Assembly: GCF_037975245.1 (NCBI RefSeq)
Contig: NC_092577.1
Location: forward strand, 866,001 to 930,000
Direction of reading: 5' to 3'
Length of the DNA: 64,000 bases
Source of the DNA: Apostichopus japonicus
Taxonomy: Eukaryota > Echinodermata > Holothuroidea > Aspidochirotida > Stichopodidae
The notes beneath the pieces are model-generated. The model saw only the letters and a list, made by a program, of their open reading frames with translations. It searched no databases and was not told the DNA's origin. A program made the position numbers and the translations under genes. Shown here piece after piece: positions 1 to 13,700 of the stretch (position 1 is the first letter of the stretch; every line of letters begins with the position of its first letter).

Positions 1-273
1 AGTGATTCCATCAATATGATTATCTTTCATGAAAGGCAAGAAATATAAGAATGTGTTAATTATGGGGAGAGATCATAGCATCTAGAGCATTTAGTTTGGA
101 CAGTTAGAGCTTTGTGGAAGAGGGGAGGAAAGGGGGTGCGGAGCATACAAAGAAGAAATTAATGTTAAGCATATTCCATGCAGCAGCATATTACATTCCG
201 TTCAAATTTTTGAATTTTCAAAATCAAATTTTACTTATTAAACTTGATGGTAATGACTTAAACTCTCTTCTAG

Positions 274-1788
274 GTCCATTTGAATCTCACAATTTCAACT
301 TCAATGGCATCTTCACGGTCTCTAACAACATCACTCTGGCTGGGAATCGCCTCGAACGGTCTCGTTACATCGAGATTGGTCCATCGGGATCGGTCATCTT
401 GGATGATGTTGCTCAGAGTACCCGGATGTGGAGTGGGGTTTCGAACGTCTTTGTCCATCAGCTGGACAGCGCTGGACAATTCCATGCGGGGTTACTCTCT
501 GTCATCACAGGGTTCGGTGCAGGCACCGATGAAATCGAGTTCACCGGAAGTAATGCCGAATTTACCTTCCAAAGTCACCTGGAATTACGGACGGATTATT
601 TGGGAATTCTCGACGGAGCGAAGATGGAGAGCTTCACAGAAGTCGTTATCCGTGGAAGCCAAGTGGAAAAAGTGGTGATGGTTAAAGTCGGGAGTGAAGC
701 CATGATGGTTCTAAATTCCCAGGTTCCCCGCGCCTCATGGCCAAGCTTACAATACTCTGAAATCAGGTCAGACAGCCTAGAGGTGCAGGGTACTCTGGAA
801 GCAGGAACATTGTTCCTGGATGAGGGATGGTATAACTTTACCATCGGACCCGCTGGAAAAGTGTTCATGTACATCTATGACGAACGACTCCCCGTGGATA
901 ATCTTGTCATTCAAAGTGGCTCTGCCATCCTGGAAGTTTTGAATCCGTTTGTTCTTCACGGTAAAACTCTAGCCGATGTAGCATACGTAGAGTTTGGAAC
1001 CGGCTCGACAGTAACGTTTGACTCCAGAGGTCTGGCCGGCACGAACCAGTCAGGTCTGACTTACTCTAGAATAGAAGGATTTAACGGCTGTTGTACTTGG
1101 AACGGTCGATTTGTTGGTAATCATCTTTCTTTTAGTATCGCAGACCTGTTGATTGGTGGTCATGTGACTTTTATATCAAGCACCCGGCAACAAGCAAATT
1201 ACATCACCGTGACAACGACGGGAGACGTCGACGTGACGGGTATTATTGACCTCCATGGATTGGATGCTCCGAACGTATTTGTCATAAATATCGCTGGATC
1301 TGTGACCTTTGATGTCATGGTCACAACTAGGAACAGAGATGCTTGGTCAGATTTGACCGGGTCAGTAGTTCGTGCCGATGATATCATTGTGGCGGGAAGT
1401 TTCCAAGCTGGGCTGCTGTCAATTGATCAAGGAGTACAGTATCTGACTGTCAATGGTCTCATGACCTTTGAACCGTCCAGCTTTTACAAGATCAACACCA
1501 CATTTGTCGGTGGTCAATTAAGAGCTTTGGCACCGTTTGACAACTCAAAGCCATTGAGTGGATCATCGTTTGAAGTGTCTTCTGGTGCCTTGGCAGATTT
1601 TGAATACCAAGGGAGATCCTATGGTGTAGACGGGGGATGTGTACCTTCTTTTGTGATGATGGAAGACATCATAGTTGATGGTACATGGCAGTTAGGTTCT
1701 GGAGAAGTGACTACAGACTCACTTACAGTCCGTCAGGGTGGTCTCATCCAGGTCACAGAAGGTGGATACCTGAGCAACTACGGACCAG
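274..1788 (+). CDS. Exon 1 in window: beta-rich non-glycine leader region
   Basis: A single 1,515-bp exon, entered in phase 1 after the acceptor ctcttctag and left in phase 1 at GPG|gtaaag. It encodes about 505 residues of short beta-like repeats (for example ITLAGN, EIGPSGSVIL, LEVQGTLEAGTLFL, LTVRQGGLIQV) with no Gly-rich cassette. Spaced hydrophobic-polar-Gly patterning suggests a beta-helix (inference). The frame stays open upstream to an ATG at 114, but 114-273 looks intronic. The following 716-bp intron holds only short direct repeats of aggccaacctgtgt near 2127-2170. Confidence 0.88.
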
Positions 1789-4700
1789 GTAAAGTTTAAA
1801 GCTACCACATTTGTCCCATGTTGATTAGCGTAAGACTAAATTAGGTATTAAAATTGGGTGTATTTAATGAGCCAGGCTTCTTTTATCTTTTTTCATTCTT
1901 TCATTACCTTGAGTTGTAAAATTAGTATAGAATCGTTCAGCCCTAGGGCTGTGGAGACCATGTCAGTTTGCAAACTGCAAAGAGTACCTGAGGAAGTAAA
2001 CAGAGCCCTTAAGGAAGTATCTGTTGCCAAGGTAACTATGGAACTGCAGGCACACCTTGACTGAAGAAATGTACACTAGTGACTACTGTATTAAAATTGA
2101 CAGTGCATACCATTTTATCTGGTAGGCTAACCTGTGTAGGCCAACCTGTGTAGGCCATGGTAGGCCAACCTCATGTGTCTCTTATCAAGTTGGTTGAATA
2201 ATCATAAGGTTTGTATGTTCAAGTACAGAGTGATATTTTAACTATACAGTGTGAATGAGAGCAAAAAGAACTTCATAGGTCTGCATTAAGTAGACTAGGG
2301 CTCTTCCTGATGTGCTGGTTGCTTGACGATGCCTGCCTTTATAGGAAATATCCCCAGGGCTAACAGACACAGAGTAGAGAGTACCTTTAATATATGTAGA
2401 TCATGGATTACTCTCCACTGAAAACAAACTGTAATTGTGGAATACATTTAAGTGAATTATTCATAATGTTCTAATTTTGATGCTGTTATTTGTAATCCCT
2501 ACAGGAGCTGGACTTAGTGGTACCTATGCCTCTGGAGGAAGCTTTGGCGCAAGAGGGGGCAGATCAGGGAAGTCTCCGGTACTGTTGGCGCCCCATCCCT
2601 ATGGTAGCATCTATTTTCCTGGTACATGGGGAAGTGGAGGTGGTTCATCGTCTAGTTATGATGGAGGAAGAGGCGGGGGTTTCTTCCATGCAGCTGTCAG
2701 GGATACCTTTAACATCAACGGTGAACTTGTGTCAAATGGTGGCACAGCTGTTGGGGTAAGTTTGCTATAAGTCTATCTGTGAAGGTAATCACAACAACTG
2801 GAAGAGGTCTTTGTTGTTAGAGCATTTGTACTCTATAGTAGACTTGGGTCTTACAAGATTCCTGGAGATTGTAACCATTTCCTGCTCATTTTCTTGAGTC
2901 TGTGATGAGGATGTGTCAGTCAAGTAAATATATATATGTTTGTTTATGTAATTTTCTAAAAATCTACAACGGTGGTCGAATATAACAAGATATCAATGCA
3001 TATTTGCAAAATCAATGCATTTGGTATTTCGGCACTGTGGAAGAAGTTTTTCTTTTTTATGATAAGTTTTATTATAAGTTTCCATCATCTATAGTTGCTT
3101 TGAAGTACATTCTTAAATCCCTCTCTCATGAATGTGTCATTTTTAGGGTCACACTGGAGGAGGAACTGGGGGCGCTATCTGGGTTACAGCTGATCGTTTT
3201 GTTGGTAATGGTTACCTACGTGTGATAGGTGGAGCAGGCCTAAGCTACGGTGGTGGTGGGTCTGGTGGAAGAATCACAGTGAAGTATGGCTCTGGTGACT
3301 TTCATAGTGACCATGCTGTGGCTCACGGTAAGCTGATTGTTTGAATACAGTGTATACACATGTACCCTGCACACTGCTGTATCATAACTAACAATATTGT
3401 GTACAAAGATTTAAATAGCGGAGGTTCATTAAGCACCTTAGCTACCCACCACATCCCTTAAACACCCCTCCACCACCTCTACCCTACCAATACCATCTTT
3501 ACAAGCACCAAGAAGTAAATTAAAGGCATTCGTTGAAGTTATAAATGTGAAACATGCTCAGAGATATCTTATCAGTATTTGGTTGCCATGACAAAAGTCC
3601 TACCAGGGTTGATATATTAGACACTTAAAATGTCTTTATTACAGTGACAGGTTTCCAAGGCAGTGTAGATTTTAATATTTTGTTGACACCTAAGTTTTCC
3701 GGATGTCTCACATATATGTGTCTAAAATAAATTTTCATTAATTAATGTCTTAAATTTGGTTATTCTGCTTAATAAATTAAGCTAAATATATATAGGTTTT
3801 TTGATAGATTTGTTAATATGAATAAGATTTGAGGACATTAAATTAATGAAGATTAAGTAGGCAGGAATGGAAGATCTGATGCAATATTTCCCGTTCATAA
3901 TTTTTGCCGATTCTCTTCAGCTATTTCGGTGTAAATAACGCACTCAGCAACAAGTGTGTAGAGATTTAAACCTAAACTTAAAAACCATCCCTTGTAGAAA
4001 CCCATGCATACCAACTTTGGAATATATAGCCATCATCCTCTCATAGCTAGAAAACACTGATTTGTGACCAGATGAAGTTTGGAAGTCTAGTAACATCGGA
4101 GCTCTTTTCCCTCTCGTTTATTCTCAGGTGGAGCAACTACATATGGGGAACCTGGAGGCCCTGGTGTTATTTATCTAGAAGGGTTAGAACCAGAGAACAA
4201 AAACATCAGGATTGACAATAACTGCCAAGCCCCTCAGGTGAGCTGATGTATTGATGAGAGAGTAAATGCAAAAAGTGAAATCAACACAAATCAATATGAC
4301 GGAAAGCCTATAATTGGGACGAGAGACACTCACTGAAATTCAGAAGACTATTTTGTAGTATTAACTGACTAAAAGCTTAAACAAGAACTTTGAAATGAAT
4401 TTGTTCAAATATTAATCTGTCAATTGACAGAAACAATTTCATCATTTTGGGGAATAAATATGTCTTCAAATTATGTATAACAGTTCTGCAGGCTCGGAAT
4501 TTTTGTCTCTGAATAAGATATTACGGTTACTGTGTAAAAAATTACTATACAGCTCTGAACGTGTTTAGCTATCTGTTCATTTTGCATAGTAGCATTTTGC
4601 GATGCGATACTGGATAAATTATTCCCATCGAGCTCTTTGTCTAATTGTAAATTATTTAGTGCATCATCATCATCATTTCTTTGAGACAATGAAGATTTTG

Positions 4701-7700
4701 GCTCTTAGCCAATTAAGGCACAACATCCTTCAAATCTCGTATTGAGAACGTATTAGTATCATTGGGACAAACATCTCCACAATATTGTTATTTATTTATT
4801 GTTATTTATTTATTTATTGATTGTTATTTATTTATTGATTGTTATTTATTGATTGTTATTTATTGATTGTTTATTTTATTGTAGTTTGATGCGGTTCCAT
4901 CAGGTGACAGAGCTACTGAAGAAGACTACCAAAATTTCTTACATACTGGTGAGCTGCCCTACAACCCTAATTAAAGGCATTGAAGACTCGCCCCAAACTG
5001 TGTGCCGCCCTCTGAAAAAGTTAACTTTCTGTCGCTTGCAAGTGAAGTTTTTACTTGGCGCTACAAAATGCAGACAGTAATGAAACGTGATACCTTGTTA
5101 TCTTTTATCTAGACCTGAGATGTCCATCGCTGCTATGTACACTGTCTGTGTTGTGGGTATTGACCATAACTGCATGTACTGACTGTACACTAGTGTCTAA
5201 TTACTGACAGTAGCAAGCTGTGTGTGTATTTTCTGGGATCGATGGTGGTGTCTAACACTTCTGTTACACCTCATTCTAAACTAGGTCAGATTACTGTCAT
5301 CAGACGTTTCTTTGTTCGCGAGTCTTCACTCCTTTTAAATTAGCACAATGTGATATTGTTACTAAGCTACTAACCAAGTCTCAATGTAAATTATATGAAA
5401 TTACAAAAGCAAAGAAAACCCTCGTATGATTCAGATGGACGTAATTTATGATACATTAGTGTTGGCTGAACTGGTTGGAGACTTTCTGCTTGTTTAGGGT
5501 AAAATCCACATCCTAATAACATTTTGTGTGACAAAGATATGAATTTTTGTCAAATTTGGTGATATGTTTGTGAATGCATCTGGCAACAGTAGAGTGAATG
5601 AGATGTTGTCATGGAAATTCAAGTGAAAATGTTTTGCTTTCCTTTCCTTTCAAAATAATATTGCTATCAAAAGAGTTGCACTTTGATGAAAATCCAGAGA
5701 AACATTGACAGCCAAACAAAAAAGCATTCAAAAGTTATCACATTTCAAGGATAAATCAACAAAAATATTATAACAGGAAATTAAGCTGTTGAAGCACACC
5801 TACCATGATGACATCATGCCCCACCCACTGTGATACACTTCCTGTGGTAATAGAGGGTATTACCAGTCAAAAGGTGACATTCAATGAACCATACGGCCTC
5901 CAGTTAGAGACAGATATCAAGATAGAGTTTTTTCAGCAGACATTGTGGACTGTTTTCTTGTGATGACAAAGTGTAACCTAGTCTGCCAGTGTAGTCTCTC
6001 TCTCAAATTACAATTCAAGACTTTTGATTGTTTTTCTAATAGGAGCTGCAGCTTATCTATTACCAGATGAAGACCTGACCAGTACTTATGATTTCACGCT
6101 GATTGAGATCCATGGAGGGGCAGTGTTGGTGTTTGACGGCAATGACACGTCCGTTCACACTCAGGACATCGTAGGTGACGACACTGGAGCTGTGCATGTT
6201 GGTCCTTTCAACACTCTTGCCCTTACCAAGGTTGGTATTATTAAATTATTATTTGTTTTTTATATTTATATTTATTTTTAATTCATTTAATTTATTAAAT
6301 TAATTTATTAAAACGTACTAGTATTATATAATCTATTCACGTATCCATCTCAGCATCATTAGGATATTATTACTGAATATTCAATCCTTACGTATATATG
6401 CTGTATTATATATATTTGTACATTTTTCTTTTCTCCCAGGGAGTCTTCTACCTTGTTAACTCGATTTAAGACTTATAGGAGACTTCCTTTCCCATTGTAC
6501 ACAATTGGCAAAAACACAAATAAATGAATGAATTTATAATTAATCAATCTGTAATGCCACGTAGAACTTTGTCTATTAAATATAGATGAATGTAATTTCT
6601 TATTTTGTAGATCATCACATTCCCAAGCTTTATCTAAGATTTTCAAGAGAATCTGCAGCAGACCCTAACAGGATATTAAACCCTCTATACTTCTATACTA
6701 ATAGTTTTTTGTGGAATTAGACGGCAAATAACTTATCTTTGCTGTTATTTTCAGGAATCCACCTACAAGAGGGTGAATATAACCTGGGCTCCTTACATCT
6801 ATGAGGATGCTAACTTTGTGTTCCCTCCATCCGTGGTGGAATACAGAGCACCGGTGAACTGGAGACTCTTCCCAGACACGAGCAGCCAAGCATGTCCTGC
6901 TTCCATGATTCGAAGCTCAGCAACAACTATCTGGGGTCATGTGGACGGATCTAGGGGTCACCTTCTTGTTGGAACAGGTGAGATCTGATACTTAGAGATT
7001 TATAAGATATTCTGTTCATAAGGAAAGAATTCCAACTGGAAAAGAGAAAATAATTCATGGCTACAACAGGATTTCAACCAGTGACCTCTGAGTGACCTAG
7101 AGGTCAGCTGGTCCAAATCCCTCTTTAGTCATAAATTTCTCTTTTTTTTCGAATGTGTAAAATATTCCAGTAAGTTTCCCATTATTCATTTATTTGTAAA
7201 AATTGTTGATAAAGATTTAAGGGTTTGATGACTTAGAGCAGGGGTGGGCAACCTATGGCCCGCGGGCCACATGCGGCCCGCCAGTATTTTTTTGCGGCCC
7301 GTGAGATGTCTCAAGAGATAGAAAAAAATCAAGCTATTTTTACATCATCACAAAAAACGAGCTAGCTGCTTAGAATTTATCGGCACGAATGATACTGTCA
7401 GGTAGGCCTATTATCCCCATTAATTATCAACTGTACTGTATTGACATTATGTTTTTGTGAATACAGATTAAGTAGACACACCTATTGCTTGATAGTCCTC
7501 GGAATCAAAGGTTTGAAATCAACAGCAGGTCGTTGGTTAGGTGTGGCCCAGTCAGTTTTTCACTCCTTTTATCTGGCCCATTCATTCAAAAAGGTTGCCC
7601 ACCCCTGACTTAGAGGAATGAAAAATTAGAGTACCTCAGAAGGAAGAACAAGGTTAATATCTCATTCATTCTTCCTCTTGAGAAAGATCTTGAAAAAAGC

Positions 7701-10700
7701 ATTTCTGTATTTAAGAAAGTCCTATGATGTCACTCAATACATTATGATGTATACACAGAATTATGTTTGAGCAGGAGAGCTAGAGAAGAGCTTAACCTTC
7801 ACATATGGTGAAAGATTCCTCCCCAGTTGACTAGCTATCCTACTTCTTGATGATTCTGCAGAATTATGGCCTACCTACAGTTTTTTGTGGAATTATTAAA
7901 GTTAAAATCAAATTTGTTCATGGATGAAATGAAGCTATAAATCTCTAACTTCTTAGATGGTAAATATAGGCTGTTTCTGATTTGACATTTTTGTATTCCT
8001 TCAGGTGGCACCTGGACCATGGGGTTGCCTAGCAACAGAAATCTTGAATTTGTTGGTATCACCGTCCAGAATGACGGCCATCTTATTTTTCAGACTCATT
8101 ACGGAGTCGTTGGTGATCAGTGCACTGTTACGGTGAGAATAACACAAGTTTTGTTGACATGATAGGTCTCAGTAGTGTTGATACTTGCTACTCTAATGTG
8201 ACGTATTATTGGTTTGACATTACAGGGCTCATTATAGTTTTTGATACTTGATACTCTAATGTGACGTATTATTGGTTTGACATTACAGGGCTCAGTATAG
8301 TGTGTGATACTTGATACTCTAATGTGACGTATTATAGGTTTGACATTACAGGGCTCAGTGTAGTGTGTGATACTTGATACTCTAATGTGACGTATTATTG
8401 GTTTGACATTACAGGGCTCAGTATAGTGTGTGATACTTGATATTCTAATGTGATGTATTATAGGTTTGACATGATAGGGCTCAGTAGTGTTTTATACTTG
8501 ATACTCTAATGTGACCTATTATTGGGTTATATTGAAGCATCTCCAGTGCTTGGAAGAGAATAATATTTGGCAAAACCTTGGTCACCTCTACTACCCTTTG
8601 AGGTCAAAGCTGTTCCCACTCTACCAAATAGTTTTCTGAAAGAGGACATCTAGTTGGTAGGCTCTATAAGCAGTTGGTTCTTGGTGTCATCTGGATGTAG
8701 GCCTATGCTGTGCAGGCTTGGAACCCATATTTTGCTAAGGATAAGGAAGTACTTGAAAAGGTCCAGAGGAGGGCTACTAGGATGATTAGTTCGTTAAAGA
8801 GTGTTCCTTATTATAGGCGGTTACAACTGTTGGATCTAACCACACTGGAGCTTAGGAGGTTACGTGGGGACTTGATTCAGGTTTTCAAGATTGTGCATGG
8901 TTTTGACAATTTATCCTTCACTGACTTGTTCATGTTTGCAAACAGTAGTTGTATCAGAGGTCATTGTCTCAAACTCCAAAAGTCTCAAAGTAGGATTAAT
9001 ATTCAGCATAACTTTTTGTCTAATAGGTTTGTGAATGAGTGGAATGGTTTGCCTGAGAAAGTTTTACTTGTAAGTAGTGTGAATGAGCTTTGGACAAGCA
9101 GTTTAAGCATTGTAATCAGGTCTGAGTGTTTGTTTCTTCAGTTTTTGAGTGTCCATTCTGATCCTTTTTTCCTCCTAGAAGCTAAACTATACTAAACTAG
9201 TTTAAAGTGATCCAGTAATCTGTTTTGTTGAATGCTTTCAGTTATCTAGAGACGAGGGACCGTACAAGAGAGACGGTGCTCTGATCATCGAGGGAGGAGG
9301 ACATATCTCTGCCAAGACTCTCCATCTCATAGCTGAATCGGTGTCCATTGAGAGTGCCGGTCTCTTAACTTTAGATGGAGAAGGACTTCTGGAAGGGGGT
9401 GGGGTGAGACCTGCGGGAACTCTATCTGGTGCAGGTCACGGTGGATCAGGTGGAAAGGGACGCTCATCCGGTACGATCAATTTGTCTTCCTCTCAAAATG
9501 AATTCCTTATGATATTTTGTATATCACCATGGCACTACAGTGATGTTTGTATATCACCATGGCACTACAGTGATGTTTGAACATGTTGCGATAGAATGTT
9601 AGGGAGAGTCAATAATTGCATAAGTCAGGAATTAAGACAGTGATCCTCAGCCACGCCCTAAGTCAACAGAGGGCAGCTGTCATATCGGATCTACATAGTT
9701 CCGAAAAAAATTGACAAGCTGCTGTCTCTTAAATCACTGAGAATTCCTTTGAGGAATATCTGACGGACACATCTGGGCCAAGTACCTGCACATTCCTTAA
9801 TTCAAACATAGTGTGACATAGTCGTGTTAACATATGGTTTGCAAAATCTAATAACTAGCTTATGTTATCAATGAAATATTCTATGGTAACTTACACGTCT
9901 AGCTGTCAACCTATCAGAATGCTTCTTTGAGGTATTGTTAATCAACTAAGGTTAAGCTTTGGGCGTCAGTAAAATTGTATCCAATTCTCCTAAATGGAAT
10001 ACCTGCGATTCTTATCGTAATTATTGAAGACCAGATTCAAGACATTTGTTATTGCTATGAAATCTCAGAACACGTCATCTTTGTTTCATTGACATCGTTG
10101 ATTTATTGCAGATTCCACTGTTGGATATATCTATGGTAGTCTCACAGAACCACAGGACTTTGGCAGTGGGACTGGCTCAGGGACAGTAACAGGTTTGTAT
10201 GGGTACCCTTGATATTAACAAGATATTGATAAAATTCGAAATTTCTTGAAACAAAATTGACTGACTTGAGCATTGGAAACAAACAATGTGAATGGCCATT
10301 AAATTTGTGCTTTCATTAAACAATTCTCAAACAATGAGACAGAAAACACTTATTTACTGTGGGGTATGCTCAACTTCTGATCTAATAAATTAAACTTCAT
10401 CAAGCAAATTCCAGTTTTTACATACAAGTTGTAAATGGAAAACTGCTGAGTGAATGCTAAACACTTATTGAAAGAAAGTTTCTTTGCTTCTTGAAAAAGT
10501 AAATTCTTGTTGACTTCATCATCTATTTTTGTTCTCTAACTCTTTGTACCTTGTAAACAATCCTTCCTGACCTATCCATAAACATTCCTTCCTTGACTAT
10601 CCATAAAAAATCCTTCCTGACCTATCCATAAACATTCCTTCCTTGACTATCAATAAAAAATCCTTCCTGACCTATCCGTAAACAATCCATCCTGACCTAT

Positions 10701-13700
10701 CCGTAAACAATCCTTCCTGACCTATCCATAAACAATCATTCCTGACCTATCCATAAACAATCCTTCCTGACCTTTTCATTAACAATCCTTCCTGACCTAT
10801 CCATTAACAATCCATCCTGACCTATCCATAAACAATAATTCCTGACCTATCCATAAACATTCCATCCTGACCTATCCGTAAACAATCCATCCTGACCTAT
10901 CCGTAAACAATCCATCCTGACCTATCCATAAACAATCCTTCCTGACCTATCCATAAACAATCATTCCTGACCTATCCATAAACATTCCATCCTGACCTAT
11001 CCGTAAACAATGCTTCCTGACCTTTTCATTAACAATCCTCCCTGACATATCCGTAAACAAACCTACCTGACCTATCCGTAAACAATCCATCCTGACCTAT
11101 CCGTAAACAATCCTTCCTGACCTATCCATAAACAATCATTCCTGACCTATCCATAAACATTCCATCCTGACCTATCCATAAACAATCCTTCCTGACCTAT
11201 CCATAAACAATCATTCCTGACCTATCCATAAACATTCCATCCTGACCTATCCGTAAACAATCCTTCCTGACCTTTTCATTAACAATCCTCCCTGACATAT
11301 CCGTAAACAAACCTACCTGACCTATCCGTAAACAAACCTATCCGTAAACAATCCATCCTGACCTATCCATTAACAATCCTTCCTGACCTATCCGTAAACA
11401 ATCCATCCTGACCTATCCGTAAACAATCCTTCCTGACCTATCCATTAACAATCCTTCCTGACCTATTCGTAAACAATCCTTCCTGACCTATCCATAAACA
11501 ATCCTTCCTGACCTATCCATAAACATTCCATCCTGACCTATCCGTAAACAATCCTTCCTGACCTTTTCATTAACAATCCTCCCTGACATATCCGTAAACA
11601 AACCTACCTGACCTATCCGTAAACAAACCTACCTTACCTATCCGTAAACAATCCATCCTGACCTATCCGTAAACAATCCTTCCTGACCTATCCATAAACA
11701 ATCATTCCTGACCTATCCGTAAACAATCCTTCCTGACCTATCCATAAACATTCCATCCTGACCTATCCGTAAACAATCCTTCCTGACCTTTTCATTAACA
11801 ATCCTCCCTGACATATCCGTAAACAAACCTACCTGACCTATCCGTAAACAAACCTACCTTACCTATCCGTAAACAATCCATCCTGACCTATCCGTAAACA
11901 ATCCTTCCTGACCTATCCATAAACAATCATTCCTGACCTATACATAAACATTCCATCCTGACCTATCCATAAACAATCCTTCCTAACCTATCTGTAAACA
12001 TTCCATCCTGACCTATCCATAAACAATCCTTCCTGACCTATCTGCAAACAATCCTTCCTGACCTTTTCATTAATCCTTCCTGACTTATCCATAAACAATC
12101 CTTCCTGACCTATCCGCAAACAATCCTTCCTTATTTTTTGTAGGTGGTGGGATATTGAAGATGACTGTTAACAAAAGCATCTCAGTAGAAGGAATAATAA
12201 CAGCAAACGGTAAAGTTGGAGGTGCTAGTGGTGGATCCATCTGGATCAACACATATGAAATTGAGGGATCAGGGATCATAAGGGTGAGTCGTCATGATAA
12301 TTATTCATAAGAATAAATGTTATAGAGTTGGGAGGTGGTACCAGTGGATCCATCTGGATCAACACATATGAAATTGAGGGATCAGGGATCATAAGGGTGA
12401 GTTGTCATGATAATTATTCATAAGAATAAATGTTATAGAGTTGGGAGGTGGTATCAGTGGATCCATCTGGATCAACACATGAAATTGAGGGATCAGGGAT
12501 CATAAGGGTGAGTTGTCATGATAATTATTCATAAAAATAAATGTTATAGAGTTGGGAGGTGGTATCAGTGGATCCATCTGGATCAACACATGAAATTGAG
12601 GGATCAGGGATCATAAGGGTGAGTTGTCATGATAATTATTCATAAAAATAAATGTTATAGAGTTGGGAGGTGGTATCAGTGGATCCATTTGGATCAGTAA
12701 ATATGAAGTTGAGGGATTAGGGATATAAAAGGTATTAGTTACTGTGATAATTATACTTAACACCAAATTGTAAAGTTGGATAGTGCTGCTATGTTAGTTA
12801 AGGATAAAAATGAGTAACATGTAGATATGGTTGTGATCTGGTCAAGGTTTGATTAGATCTGACTAATGTGATCTGGTCAAGGTTTGATTAGATCGGACTA
12901 ATGTGATCTGGTCAAGGTTTGATTAGATCTGACTAATATGATCTGGTCATTCTGGTACTCTATTAATTGTTTAACATCTTCTTTTCAGGCTAACGGTGGA
13001 GCCGGTGATTCTTCTAATACAGGAGGTGGAAGTGGTGGTAGGCTAGCTGTTTATTACCAAGAGGAGGATTGGTGGTTTGGTTCACTGCAGGCATTTGGAG
13101 GGTCTGCCTCCTATGGACCTGGAGGGGCAGGAACAGTCTTCCTTGAGGTGAATTTACCAGCTTTGAGTACATCAATTCTGCAAGTCGTTGAATTCTTTCG
13201 GGTTTTCTTCCAATACTATAACTGCATCAGCTACTAATTTACATAACTGGTTATTAAAACATGTGCAGTTATAATTGCTGGATACAGACATACATTTCTT
13301 TGCTCTTAACAATTGTCTATAAAAGTTCGCAGTCAGTTTTTCATGATTCATTAATTATAATATAATTGAAGGAGATAGATTTGTAGTCATTTTTCATTTT
13401 TCTGAATTGAGCTCACCATGTATTGAAAATATGATGTGATCAACCTCCAACTATATCATGGAAAAGTTTCATGAGATTACGTAATTGACCTGACTTTTAC
13501 CTCTTTTTGCCAATTAGTCTGCAATGCCTGCCATATATTTTTCTTGTGCGAGGGTCTTTGTGTGAACCCTGTATGAATAACTACACCGTAGACATGTGAA
13601 GTGAAATCAAATTCCTACCAACTTGAAGTCTTGCATCACTGTTGTAAATTGCTCAACAGAACACCCTTACAGACATTCAGAACCGAACTCTTCTGGTGGC

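Noticed and set aside
114-273. ATG at 114 as a start codon of the gene
   Set aside because: The stretch before 274 has intron-like composition, encodes no repeat motifs and ends in a good acceptor (ctcttctag); the exon enters in phase 1 like other module boundaries. No promoter or Kozak evidence.
1858-2064. Small open frame in intron 1
   Set aside because: No module motifs, and no phase-compatible acceptor and donor; looks like chance.
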